From positions 18,207 to 82,206 of the forward strand of contig JAYZWL010000041.1 of NCBI GenBank assembly GCA_036154955.1: DNA of 64,000 nt, in the 5' to 3' direction. The notes beneath the pieces are model-generated. The model was not told where the DNA came from. It made no database searches and saw only the letters and a program-made list of their open reading frames with translations. A program made the position numbers and the translations under genes. The stretch is from Albimonas sp036154955 (GTDB lineage: Bacteria > Pseudomonadota > Alphaproteobacteria > Rhodobacterales > Rhodobacteraceae). How positions within the stretch are numbered: the stretch's first letter is position 1; each line of letters opens with the position of its first letter. Shown one piece after another: positions 26,105 through 34,976 of the stretch.

Positions 26105-27592
26105 ATGACCACCCCCGACGCCCCCGTCACCGTGATCCGCAACGCCGACTGGGCGGTGGTGTGGAACGCGGAGACCGGCCGGCACGAATACGCCCGCGGC
26201 GTCGACGTGGTGTTCCAGGGCGACCGGATCGTGTCCGCCGACGGGACCTGGACCGGCGCCTTCGACGCCGAGATCGACGGGCGCGACCGCATGGTGATGC
26301 CGGGCTTCGTGGACGTGCATTCGCACCCGAGCTTCGAGACCATGCTCAAGGGCCTGACCGAGGAGGTCTATTCCCCGAAATTCTACATGAGCTCGCTCTA
26401 CGAGTTCCTGACGCTCTTCGAGATCGACGAGGAGGGGATGCGCGCCTCCACCCAGGTGGCGCTGGCCGAGCTGCTGCAATCGGGGGTGACGTCCCTCTGC
26501 GACATCTCCTTCGCGCATGACGGCTGGCTGGACGGGCTGGCGGCGACCGGCATCCGGGCCTTCGCGGCGCCGATGTTCCGCAACGGGCCGTGGAAGACCT
26601 CCAACGGCCACTCGGTCTATTACGAGCTGGACGAGAAGCGGGGCGAGGAGTCGATGCGCGCCGCGATGGACTGCCTCGACGCGGCGGCGAAGCATCCGTC
26701 GGGGCGGGTGTCGGGCGTGGTCTCCCCCTCCCAGATCGATACCTGTTTCGAGGGTCTTTTACGCGAATCCATGCAGGAGGCGCATAGACGCGACCTGCCC
26801 TTCACCATCCACGCCGCCCAGGGGGTGGTGGAGTTCAACGAGATGATCCGCCGCCACGGGCGCACGCCGATTCAGTGGATGGACGATATCGGGATCCTCA
26901 ACGACCGCACGCTGATCGGCCACGGCATCTTCCTCGACAGCCATCCGCAGGTGGGCTGGACGACCTCATCGGACGATCTCGGGCTGATCGCGGACGCCGG
27001 CGCCTCGGTCGCGCATTGCCCCACGGTCTTCGTGCGGCGGGGCATCTCGCTCCAGCATTTCGCGTCCTATGTGGAGCGGGGGGTGAACATGACCATCGGC
27101 ACCGACACCCATCCCCAGAACATGGTGGAGGAGCTGAAGACCGCGATCTACGTGGCCCGCACCATCTCCGGCAACGCCGCCAAGCCGACGGCCGAGATGG
27201 TGTTCCACGCCGCCACCATCGGCGGGGCCAAGGCGCTGAGGCGCGACGATATCGGGCGGATCGCGCCGGGGGCGAAGGCGGACCTGGTGCTGGTGGACCT
27301 GACGCATCCCTCCGTGCGCCCGCTGCGCGACCCGATCCGGGCGCTGATCTTCTCGGGCGGGGAGCGGCCGATCAAGGACGTCTACGTGGACGGCCGGCAG
27401 GTGGTGGCCGATGGGCGGGCGATGTTCATCGACTACGAAAGCGCCATGGTCGAGGTCGAGGCCGCGCAGAAACGCTCCATGGACCTGGTGCACACCCGCG
27501 ACTGGGCCGGGCGCAGCGCCGACGCGGCCATGCCGCCGGTGTTCCCGATGCGCGGGCGCAACCTGCAGGCCGTGAAGGGAGCCGCGGAATGA
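26105..27592 (+). CDS. amidohydrolase of the AtzA/TrzN/guanine-deaminase-like group
   Basis: This is a metal-dependent hydrolase or deaminase with a TIM-barrel core. Residues fitting the mononuclear subtype are His72 and His74 (VDVHSHPS), His236 (FTIHAAQG), His273 (LIGHGIF) and Asp334 (IGTDTHPQN). The flanking beta-sandwich (ADLVLVDLTHP ... VKDVYVDGRQVV type) is present, with KDVYVDGRQVVADG near the end. Relatives act on triazines, guanine, cytosine, creatinine or other cyclic amidines. In this operon, deamination of such a ring to a hydantoin or ureide is a sensible guess. The length is 495 residues. The stop overlaps the hyuA start (ATGA). Confidence 0.85.
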   Translation: MTTPDAPVTVIRNADWAVVWNAETGRHEYARGVDVVFQGDRIVSADGTWTGAFDAEIDGRDRMVMPGFVDVHSHPSFETMLKGLTEEVYSPKFYMSSLYEFLTLFEIDEEGMRASTQVALAELLQSGVTSLCDISFAHDGWLDGLAATGIRAFAAPMFRNGPWKTSNGHSVYYELDEKRGEESMRAAMDCLDAAAKHPSGRVSGVVSPSQIDTCFEGLLRESMQEAHRRDLPFTIHAAQGVVEFNEMIRRHGRTPIQWMDDIGILNDRTLIGHGIFLDSHPQVGWTTSSDDLGLIADAGASVAHCPTVFVRRGISLQHFASYVERGVNMTIGTDTHPQNMVEELKTAIYVARTISGNAAKPTAEMVFHAATIGGAKALRRDDIGRIAPGAKADLVLVDLTHPSVRPLRDPIRALIFSGGERPIKDVYVDGRQVVADGRAMFIDYESAMVEVEAAQKRSMDLVHTRDWAGRSADAAMPPVFPMRGRNLQAVKGAAE

Positions 27593-29664
27593 AGCTGATC
27601 GGATGCGATGTCGGCGGCACCTTCACCGACCTGGTGCTGGTGGAGACCGAGGCCGGGACCACGGTGATCCACAAGGTGCCCACCACCCCGCACGACCCCT
27701 CCGAAGGCGTGCTGGAGGGGATGATCGGCTTGTGCGCGCTGGCGGGCGTGGCGCCGGGCGAGGTCGACCACGTCCTGCACGGCACCACCACCGCCACCAA
27801 CGCGGTGCTGGAGCATGACGGCGCCGTCGCCGGCCTGATCACCAACGCGGGTTTCCGCGACATCCTGCATATCGGCCGCCACCAGCGGCCCGAGCATTAC
27901 TCGATCCGGCAGGAGGTGCCCTGGCAGGACCGCCCGCTGGTCAAGCGCCGCTTCCGCAAGACCGTGGGAGGGCGCATCGCCCCGCCGGGGGTGGAGCTGG
28001 AGCCGCTGGACGAGGCGGGCGTCGCGCAGGCGGCGCGGGAGCTTCGGGACGCGGGCGTGGAGGCCATCGCCATCTGCTTCCTGTTCTCCTATCTCGACCC
28101 CGCGCACGAGCTGCGGGCGCGGGCGATCGTGGAGGCCGAATGCCCCGGCCTTTTCGTCACGCATTCCGCCGGCGTCTCCCCCCAGTTCCGGGAGTTCGAG
28201 CGCTTCACCACCACCGCCATGAACGCCTTCATCGGGCCGAAGGTGGGGGCCTATGTGGCGCGGTTGGAAAGCCGGCTGGCGGAGAACGGGTTCAAGGCCG
28301 ACCTGCACGTCATGGGCTCCAACGGCGGCGCGGCGACGGCGCGGATGGTGGCGGAGCTTCCGGTCTCCACCCTGCTGTCGGGGCCGGCGGCGGGGATCAT
28401 CGGCGGGGCCTGGGCGGCGGCGTTGTCGGGGCGGCGGGACCTGATCACCTTCGACGTGGGCGGGACCTCGGCCGATATCGGCATCGTGCGCGACGGGGCT
28501 TTCGCCGAGGCGACGGCGCGCGACACCTCCATCGCCGGCTTCCCGGTGCTGGCGCCGATGATAGACATCCACACCATCGGGGCGGGGGGCGGCTCCATCG
28601 CCCATCTGGATGCGGGCGGGGCGTTCCGGGTCGGGCCGCGGTCGGCCGGCGCCGTGCCGGGGCCGGCGGCCTACGGACGGGGCGGGACGCAGCCGACCGT
28701 GACCGACGCCAACGTGGCGCTCGGCCGGCTCGACCCCGAGAATTTTCTTGGGGGCGCGATGTCGCTGGACGTAGCGGCGGCCCGCAGGGTCGTGGGCGAA
28801 CTCGCCGAAACCCTGGGCATGAGCCTGGAGGAGACGGCCGACGGCATCCTCACCGTGGTCAACGCCAACATGGCCAACCTCGTGCGCTCCCGCACCGTGC
28901 AGAAGGGGCTGGATCCGCGCTCCTTCTCGCTGGTGGCCTTCGGCGGCGGCGGGCCGCTGCAGGCGGTGGATGTGGCCGCCATGCTGGGCATCCCGGAGGT
29001 GATCGTGCCGCCGGCGCCGGGCATCACCTCGGCCATGGGGCTGGCGGCGACGGACATGAAATACGACCTCGTCCGCTCGGTCTTCGCGCGCTCCGACGCG
29101 CCGGACCCGGGGCGGCTGGAGGGGCTGCTGGAGGAGATGCAGCGCGAGTTGGCCGCGCGCCTTTCCGCCGACGGCTTCGGGCCCGAGGCGATGGCTTTCG
29201 AACGGGCCGGCGACCTGCGTTACGTGGGGCAGGGCTATGAGCTGCGCTGCGCCTTCCCGGCGGGGGGCCTCGACGCCGCTTCGCTGGCGGCCGTCTTCGA
29301 CGACTTCACCGAGCAGCACCGCCGCGAATACGGCCGCGCCAATCCCGGCGCGCCCATCGAGATCGTCAACGTCCGCGTCCGCGGCACCGGCGCCATGCCG
29401 GTGCTGGAGCGCCCCGCGCCGCCGCCGGGGGGGAGCCTGGAGGCGGCGCTGGTCCGCACCTCCCAGGTCGCGTTCAAGGTGGCGGGCGCCATGACCCGGC
29501 TTCCCACCCCGGTCTACCGGCGCGAGGCGCTGCCGCTGGAGGAGGAGATCCCCGGCCCGGCGCTGATCGTCCAGAAGGACACGACCTCGATCCTCCGCCC
29601 CGGCGACAGCCTCGTCGCCGACCGGGGCGGAAACCTGCTGATCCGCGTCGCGCTGGAGGGCTGA
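27589..29664 (+). CDS. hyuA: hydantoinase/oxoprolinase family protein, subunit A
   Basis: The product has 691 residues. The N-terminal Hydant_A_N domain begins MKLIGCDVGGTFTDLVLVE, an ATPase-type phosphate loop, and includes LHGTTTATNAVLEHDGA. The Hydantoinase_A domain includes ESRLAENGF, LLSGPAAGIIGGA, TFDVGGTSADIG and GPGPAAYGRGG-like segments (here VPGPAAYGRGG). It is the ATP-binding subunit of ATP-dependent hydantoinases such as N-methylhydantoinase, and related to acetone carboxylase and 5-oxoprolinase. The adjacent subunit B and D-carbamoylase favour a hydantoin-type cyclic amide. The ATG overlaps the amidohydrolase stop. Confidence 0.92.
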   Translation: MKLIGCDVGGTFTDLVLVETEAGTTVIHKVPTTPHDPSEGVLEGMIGLCALAGVAPGEVDHVLHGTTTATNAVLEHDGAVAGLITNAGFRDILHIGRHQRPEHYSIRQEVPWQDRPLVKRRFRKTVGGRIAPPGVELEPLDEAGVAQAARELRDAGVEAIAICFLFSYLDPAHELRARAIVEAECPGLFVTHSAGVSPQFREFERFTTTAMNAFIGPKVGAYVARLESRLAENGFKADLHVMGSNGGAATARMVAELPVSTLLSGPAAGIIGGAWAAALSGRRDLITFDVGGTSADIGIVRDGAFAEATARDTSIAGFPVLAPMIDIHTIGAGGGSIAHLDAGGAFRVGPRSAGAVPGPAAYGRGGTQPTVTDANVALGRLDPENFLGGAMSLDVAAARRVVGELAETLGMSLEETADGILTVVNANMANLVRSRTVQKGLDPRSFSLVAFGGGGPLQAVDVAAMLGIPEVIVPPAPGITSAMGLAATDMKYDLVRSVFARSDAPDPGRLEGLLEEMQRELAARLSADGFGPEAMAFERAGDLRYVGQGYELRCAFPAGGLDAASLAAVFDDFTEQHRREYGRANPGAPIEIVNVRVRGTGAMPVLERPAPPPGGSLEAALVRTSQVAFKVAGAMTRLPTPVYRREALPLEEEIPGPALIVQKDTTSILRPGDSLVADRGGNLLIRVALEG

Positions 29665-29667
29665 GAC

Positions 29668-31431
29668 ATGAGCACCGCGTCAACCATCGACCCGATCTCG
29701 GCTTCCGTCATCCAGGGGGGCTTGCAGTCCATCGCCGTGGAGATGGGCTACAAGCTGATGCGCATGTCCTATTCCTCGATCATCCGCGAGTCGGAGGATT
29801 TCGGGGCGGCGCTGACCGACGCGCAGGGGCGCCAGATCGCCGAGTCCATGCAATCCACCCCCCTGCAGTCCGGCCCCATCGCGGGCTATGTGCAGAACGT
29901 GCTGAAGGTGCTGGAGGCGCGGGGGGAGACCGTCGAGCCCGGCGACATCATCATGCATAACGACCCCTATGGAGGCGCCAGCCACGGGCCGGATTTCGCC
30001 TTCATGGCGCCGGTGTTCCGCGACGGGGCGTTGCAGGGCTTCGCCTGCACCACGGCGCACCATCTCGACGTCGGCGCGCAGACGCCGGGCTCGGCCGGGA
30101 TCGTGGAGGCCATCGACGTCTTCGCCGAAGGCCTCCAGTTCAAGGCGGTGAAGATCCGCGAGGCGGGGCGCGACATCAAACAGGTGTGGCAGATCCTGCG
30201 CTCCAACGTGCGCGCGCCGAGCCTCGTGGTGGGCGACATGGAGGCGCAGATCGCGGCCTGCGAGATCGGGGCGGCGCGGTTCGGCGACCTGATCGACCAG
30301 CACGGGGCGGGGCGGGTCACGGCGGCGGTCGACGCGCTGATGGACCATTCCGAGACGATGATGCGGCAGGCCATCGCCGCCCTGCCGGACGGGGTCTACA
30401 GGGCGGAGACGAAGCTCGACGGGTTCCTCGACGACCCGGAGCGGCGGCATCTGACCATGGCGGTGACGCTGACGGTCAGGGGCGACGAGATCGAGGTCGA
30501 CCTCGAGGGGACCTCGCCCCAGATCGACGACCGTCCGGTGAACATGCCCTTCGTGGGCACCACCGATATCGCCATCTGGCTGACCCTGCGCTCCGTCCTG
30601 CTGGACAGCGCCGTGCACGGGATCATCCCGCAGAACTCCGGCCTGACCCGGCCGATCACCATCAAGGCCCCGAAAGGCTGTCTCGCCAACCCGACCTTCC
30701 CCGCCCCGGTCATCGCCCGCTTCACCGGCGGCAACCAGCTCGCCGACACGGTGATGAAGGCGCTGTCGCTCTGCGCGCCGGAGATGGTCTCGGCCGGCAT
30801 CGGCAACCTCAAGGTCATCGCCTTCTCCGGTCTCGCGGGGGGGGAGCACTGGGTGCATATGGAGATCTTCGAGGGCTCCTATGGCGGGCGCTTCGGGATG
30901 GACGGGATGGACGCGGTGGACACGCTCTACGCCAACACCCGCAACAACCCCATCGAGGACATCGAGACCCATCTGCCGCTGCGCGTGACCCGCTACGAGC
31001 TGAACGAGGACGTGGCGGGGCCGGGGAAGTGGCGGGGCGGCTTCGGCTCGATCCGCGCCTTCGAGTTCCTCGCCGACGGCGGCGCCTCGGTGGAGGGGGA
31101 GGGGCACGCCTTCCGTCCCTGGGGCTTCGCGGGCGGGGGCGAGGGGGGGACCGCCTCGCTGACCTCGGTGGCGCCGGACGGGACGGCGAAGGCGATGCCC
31201 TCGAAGCTCGCCTACCGGGCGGCGCGGAAGGGCGAGGTCTTCGTCGCCACCGGGCCGGCGGGGGGCGGCTATGGCGACCCGTTCGAGCGGGATCCGCAGG
31301 CGGTGCTGGACGACGTGCTGGACGGGCTGGTCTCCGAGACCTCGGCCCGGGAGCTATACGGCGTGGCGGTGATGGGCGGGGCGCTGGACCCTGCGGCGAC
31401 CGCGGCGCTGCGCGCGAAGGGAGCGAAGTGA
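29668..31431 (+). CDS. hyuB: hydantoinase/oxoprolinase family protein, subunit B
   Basis: This is the partner subunit of HyuA, with 587 residues. The segments SVIQGGLQSIAVEMGYKLM near the start, GDIIMHNDPYGGASHGPDFA (a metal-site-like HNDPY), TTAHHLDVG, and the C-terminal PAGGGYGDPFERDP are typical of Hydantoinase_B. It follows subunit A by 3 bp, as usual for the pair. The complex would open a cyclic imide bond at the cost of ATP. The stop shares one base with the next start (TGATG). Confidence 0.93.
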   Translation: MSTASTIDPISASVIQGGLQSIAVEMGYKLMRMSYSSIIRESEDFGAALTDAQGRQIAESMQSTPLQSGPIAGYVQNVLKVLEARGETVEPGDIIMHNDPYGGASHGPDFAFMAPVFRDGALQGFACTTAHHLDVGAQTPGSAGIVEAIDVFAEGLQFKAVKIREAGRDIKQVWQILRSNVRAPSLVVGDMEAQIAACEIGAARFGDLIDQHGAGRVTAAVDALMDHSETMMRQAIAALPDGVYRAETKLDGFLDDPERRHLTMAVTLTVRGDEIEVDLEGTSPQIDDRPVNMPFVGTTDIAIWLTLRSVLLDSAVHGIIPQNSGLTRPITIKAPKGCLANPTFPAPVIARFTGGNQLADTVMKALSLCAPEMVSAGIGNLKVIAFSGLAGGEHWVHMEIFEGSYGGRFGMDGMDAVDTLYANTRNNPIEDIETHLPLRVTRYELNEDVAGPGKWRGGFGSIRAFEFLADGGASVEGEGHAFRPWGFAGGGEGGTASLTSVAPDGTAKAMPSKLAYRAARKGEVFVATGPAGGGYGDPFERDPQAVLDDVLDGLVSETSARELYGVAVMGGALDPAATAALRAKGAK

Positions 31432-32384
31432 TGCAAGCCAAGTCCTCGGCCAGACCCATCGTCGTCGCCGCCGCCCAGATGGGGCCCATCGCGCTGTCGG
31501 AGACCCGGGCCCAATGCGTGGCCCGCCTGCTGGAGATGCTGCGCGAGGCCGCCGCCGCCGGCTGCAAGCTGGTGGTCTTCCCCGAGCTTTGCCTCACCAC
31601 CTTCTTCCCGCGCTGGTGGATCGAGGACGAGGCGGAGCTCGACGCCTTCTTCGAGACCGAGATGCCGGGGCCTGTGACCCGGCCGCTGTTCGAGGAGGCC
31701 GCGCGGCTCGGCGTCGGGTTCTACATGGGCTACGCGGAACTGACGGTCGAGGACGGCGAGAAGCGGCGCTACAACACCGCGATCCTCGTCGACCCGACCG
31801 GGCGGATCGTGGGCAAGTATCGCAAGGTGCATCTGCCGGGCCATGCCGACCACCGCCCGGCGCGGGCCTTCCAGCATCTGGAGAAGCGGTATTTCCGGCC
31901 GGGGAACCTCGGCTTCCCGGTCTGGCGGACGATGGACGCCAATCTGGGCATGTGCATCTGCAACGACCGCCGCTGGCCGGAGACCTACCGGGTCATGGCC
32001 CTGCGCTCGGTCGAGATGGTGCTGCTGGGCTACAACACGCCCAACGACCATACCGGGCACGCGGAGATTGACGATCTGTCGAACTTCCACAACCAGCTCG
32101 CCATGCAGGCCGGGGCCTACCAGAACGCGACCTGGGTGGTGGGGACCGCCAAGTGCGGGACCGAGGAGGGGTCGCACATGATCGGGCAGTCGATGATCGT
32201 GGCGCCCTCGGGCGAGGTGGCGGCGATGGCGACGACGCTGGAGGACGAGGTGGTGCGGGCGCGCTGCGACCTCGACCTCGCGCGGATCTACCGGGAGACC
32301 TATTTCAACTTCGCCGCCCATCGCGAGCCCACGCAATACGGGCCGATCACCGCCCAGAAGGGCGCCGTGGGCCCGACGGGGTAG
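31431..32384 (+). CDS. N-carbamoyl-D-amino-acid hydrolase
   Basis: This nitrilase-superfamily carbamoylase hydrolyses N-carbamoyl-D-amino acids to D-amino acid, CO2 and ammonia. The catalytic triad is Glu52 (VVFPELCLTTFFP), Lys132 (GKYRKVHLPGH) and Cys177 (MCICNDRRWPET). Each is offset by five from the Glu47/Lys127/Cys172 triad of the Agrobacterium enzyme. Family-specific stretches such as FFPRWW, AFQHLEKRYF and LLGYNTP make this assignment more specific than a general nitrilase. The length is 317 residues. It is the last gene of the inserted operon and should act on the hydantoinase product. Confidence 0.92.
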   Translation: MQAKSSARPIVVAAAQMGPIALSETRAQCVARLLEMLREAAAAGCKLVVFPELCLTTFFPRWWIEDEAELDAFFETEMPGPVTRPLFEEAARLGVGFYMGYAELTVEDGEKRRYNTAILVDPTGRIVGKYRKVHLPGHADHRPARAFQHLEKRYFRPGNLGFPVWRTMDANLGMCICNDRRWPETYRVMALRSVEMVLLGYNTPNDHTGHAEIDDLSNFHNQLAMQAGAYQNATWVVGTAKCGTEEGSHMIGQSMIVAPSGEVAAMATTLEDEVVRARCDLDLARIYRETYFNFAAHREPTQYGPITAQKGAVGPTG

Positions 32385-32401
32385 GGCGGGAGCCCGGCGG
32401 C

Positions 32402-32424
32402 GCCCCGTTCCGGGGCATTCCTTC
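32402..32424 (+). terminator. short hairpin after the carbamoylase gene
   Basis: A 6-bp gccccg-ttc-cggggc stem (32402-32416), 17 bp after the stop, is followed by attccttc. The stem is short, so this is a weak terminator candidate. Confidence 0.4.
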
Positions 32425-32452
32425 TTCTCCGGCCCTGACGGGCCTTCGGGCG

Positions 32453-32478
32453 CCCCTCTCCCTGGTCGGGGAGAGGGG
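32453..32478. repeat. GC-rich palindromic hairpin upstream of murB
   Basis: A perfect 10-bp stem, cccctctccc with gggagagggg, has a six-base loop. It resembles family B elements in its C-rich arms but has a different core. The rest of the 362-bp gap (32385-32746) is GC-rich with no credible gene. Confidence 0.55.
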
Positions 32479-32746
32479 AACGGGATGGGGGCCGATCGGG
32501 AGATCGGGGGCCGGTCGCGGGCGGCGTGAAGGGCGCTTGGCTGCTGAGACGGCCCCCGGGGGGGGGGCTGCCCCGAGCGTGATGCGAGTCTCCGGCGGCC
32601 TCAAGGCCGGGCCGGCTGCGCCGGTCGCTGCGCGAGCCGTGACCCCGCCGAAGACTCGCGCGGGGCGGCGGAGGGGCGTGCGGATTGGCGCAGGCGGGGC
32701 GGGCGCGCTATGTGGGAGCGCAAACCCGCCGCAGGAGCCGACCCGC

Positions 32747-33808
32747 ATGACCGACCAGCCCCGAACCGCCCCAGACGCCGCCGCGCCCGATGCGGGGCCG
32801 GCGCCGGGCGAGGGCGCGGCGGATGCCGACGCGCCGGACGCCGTCGCGCTGGATGGGGCGGCGCTGCTCGCCCGCCTGCCGGCGGTGCGCGGGCGGATCG
32901 CCGCCATGCGGCCGCTGGCCGACCTGTGCTGGCTGCGGGTCGGCGGCCCGGCCGAGGCGCTGTTCCAGCCCGCCGACCGCGACGACCTGGCGGGCTTCCT
33001 CGCGGCCCTTCCCGCCGACGTGAAGGTGACGCCGCTGGGCGTCGGCTCCAACCTCATCATCCGCGACGGGGGGCTGCCGGGGGTGGCGATCCGGCTGGGG
33101 CGCGGCTTCAACGGGGTCGAGGCGCTGCCCGGTCATCGCCTGCGGGTCGGCGCGGCGCTGCTCGATTCCCGCGCGGCGCTGGCGGCGGCGGAGGCGGGGA
33201 TCGCGGGGCTGGAATTCCTGCGCACCATCCCCGGCGCCATCGGCGGCGCGGTGCGGATGAACGCGGGCTGCTACGGATCCTACGCCGCCGACGTGGTGGA
33301 GAGCGTCACGGTTCTGACCCGCGACGGCGCGGAGCGGACGATCCCGGCCGCGGAAATCGGATTCGCCTATCGCGCCTCGGACCTGCCCGCCGACGCGGTG
33401 ATCGTGGAGGCGGTTCTTAAGGGCCGCCCCGGCGACCCGGCGGAGATCGCGGCGCGGATGGACGACTTCATCGCCCGGCGCGAGGCGAGCCAGCCGACGA
33501 AGGACCGCTCCTGCGGGTCCACCTTCCGCAACCCGGCGGGCTATTCCTCCACCGGCGAGGCGGGGGATCCGATGGACCTCAAGGCCTGGTCGCTGATCGA
33601 CGCCGCCGGCTGCCGGGGCCTGCGCCGGGGCGGGGCGGTGATGTCGGAGAAGCATTCCAACTTCCTGGTCAACGCAGGCGGCGCCACGGCGGCGGACCTG
33701 GAGGGGCTGGGCGAGGAGGTGCGCGCCCGCGTGCTCGCCGCTTCCGGCATCGCGCTGGAATGGGAGATCCGGCGCATCGGCCTGCCGCTCCGGCAGGTGG
33801 AGACTTAA
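32747..33808 (+). CDS. murB: UDP-N-acetylenolpyruvoylglucosamine reductase
   Basis: MurB is an FAD/NADPH enzyme making UDP-MurNAc. The FAD-binding segments PLGVGSNLIIRDGG and RTIPGAIGGAVRMNAGCYG, the catalytic KDRSCGSTFRNP (Ser as proton donor), and the terminal SEKHSNFLVNAGGATAADL are present. It has the type I layout without the Tyr loop insertion. The start MTDQPRTAP is supported by GCAGGAG upstream. The first 35 residues are low-complexity Ala/Pro/Asp. The product has 353 residues, and its TAA stop lies within a CtrA-like box. Confidence 0.96.
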   Translation: MTDQPRTAPDAAAPDAGPAPGEGAADADAPDAVALDGAALLARLPAVRGRIAAMRPLADLCWLRVGGPAEALFQPADRDDLAGFLAALPADVKVTPLGVGSNLIIRDGGLPGVAIRLGRGFNGVEALPGHRLRVGAALLDSRAALAAAEAGIAGLEFLRTIPGAIGGAVRMNAGCYGSYAADVVESVTVLTRDGAERTIPAAEIGFAYRASDLPADAVIVEAVLKGRPGDPAEIAARMDDFIARREASQPTKDRSCGSTFRNPAGYSSTGEAGDPMDLKAWSLIDAAGCRGLRRGGAVMSEKHSNFLVNAGGATAADLEGLGEEVRARVLAASGIALEWEIRRIGLPLRQVET

Positions 33809-33820
33809 GGTTCGCTTAAC
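33805..33820. promoter_or_regulatory. CtrA-like binding site upstream of ddlB-ftsQA
   Basis: TTAA at 33805-33808, seven bases, then TTAAC at 33816-33820 match the CtrA consensus TTAA-N7-TTAA(C). A third TTAA lies at 33824-33827. The site stands just upstream of a promoter-like pair, TTGCGA (33832-33837) and TATGCT (33854-33859) with 16-bp spacing. CtrA control of ftsQA is established in Caulobacter. Its action here is inferred. Confidence 0.5.
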
Positions 33821-34049
33821 CTCTTAAGGGTTTGCGAACCCTCCCCGACCGCGTATGCTGGTGCGGCCCCGCGATCCGCTTCGCGAGGGCGCGAGCAGTC
33901 CGGCGCACCGGGAAAACCCGGGCTTCGGTCACCACAGGCGGGACGGGCGACCCACGCGACGCATTCTTGCGCGCGGGATCATCCCGTTTCATGCGCCTCC
34001 CTGACCGGGGGCGAACGTCTCCGCAGAGGGGCGAGGGAACGAGGCAGGC

Positions 34050-34976
34050 ATGTCGGGCGGTTCAGGCAGGACTCCCACCCGGGTCGCGGTGCTCAAGGGC
34101 GGCCGTTCGGCGGAGCGCGAGGTCTCCCTCGTCTCCGGCCGCGAATGCGCGCGCGCGCTGGAGCGGGCGGGCTACGAGGTGGTGGAGATCGACGCCGGGC
34201 CCGACCTGCCCGCGAAGCTGGCCGAGGCCCGCCCCGACGTGGTGTTCAACGCCCTGCATGGCCGCTGGGGCGAGGACGGCTGCGTGCAGGGCCTGCTGGA
34301 ATGGCTCGAAATCCCCTACACGCATTCCGGGGTCATGGCGTCGTCCGTGGCCATGGACAAGGTGAAGGCCAAGGAGATCTTCGCCGCCGCCGGGCTGCCG
34401 GTGGCCGAAGGCCGGCTGGCGCCGCGGGCGGAGATCGAGGCCGGCCACCCCCTGCCGCCCCCCTATGTGGTGAAGCCGTATAACGAGGGCTCCTCCGTCG
34501 GGGTCTATATCGTGGCGGAGGGGGCGAACGGGCCCGCGCGGCTCGCCGCCGACGCGCCGGACACGCTGCTGGTGGAACGCTTCGTGCCGGGGCGGGAGAT
34601 GACGGTGGCGGTGATGGGCGGCAAGGCGCTGGCGGTCACCGACATCTTCGCGAACACCGGCTGGTACGACTACCGGGCCAAATACGCCGATGGCGGGTCG
34701 ACCCATGTGATCCCCGCCGACATTCCGGCCGAGGTCGAGGCCGCCTGCCGCGACATCGCCGAGCGCGCGCATGCGGCGCTGGGCTGCCGGGGGCTGAGCC
34801 GGTCGGACTTCCGATGGGACGACGCGAAGGGCGTGGCGGGGCTGGTGCTGCTGGAGGTGAACACCCAGCCCGGCATGACCCCCACGTCGCTGGCGCCCGA
34901 GCAGGCGGCCCATGCCGGGATCCCGTTCGAGGACCTGATGCGCTGGATGGTGGAGGACGCCTCGTGCCTGCGCTGA
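34050..34976 (+). CDS. ddlB: D-alanine--D-alanine ligase
   Basis: This ATP-grasp ligase forms D-Ala-D-Ala for MurF. The 308-residue protein has the N-terminal VLKGGRSAEREVSLVSG, HGRWGEDGCVQG, YVVKPYNEGSSVGVYIV (ATP-binding loop), and EVNTQPGMTPTSL near the C-terminus (Mg ligands). It starts 241 bp after murB, and that gap contains the CtrA-like box and a predicted promoter. The end overlaps the ftsQ start by 13 bp. Confidence 0.95.
   Translation: MSGGSGRTPTRVAVLKGGRSAEREVSLVSGRECARALERAGYEVVEIDAGPDLPAKLAEARPDVVFNALHGRWGEDGCVQGLLEWLEIPYTHSGVMASSVAMDKVKAKEIFAAAGLPVAEGRLAPRAEIEAGHPLPPPYVVKPYNEGSSVGVYIVAEGANGPARLAADAPDTLLVERFVPGREMTVAVMGGKALAVTDIFANTGWYDYRAKYADGGSTHVIPADIPAEVEAACRDIAERAHAALGCRGLSRSDFRWDDAKGVAGLVLLEVNTQPGMTPTSLAPEQAAHAGIPFEDLMRWMVEDASCLR

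Noticed and set aside
27433..29319. A 628-residue minus-strand frame opposite hyuA
   Set aside because: It is a shadow of hyuA with His/Arg/Gly-rich composition and no motifs.
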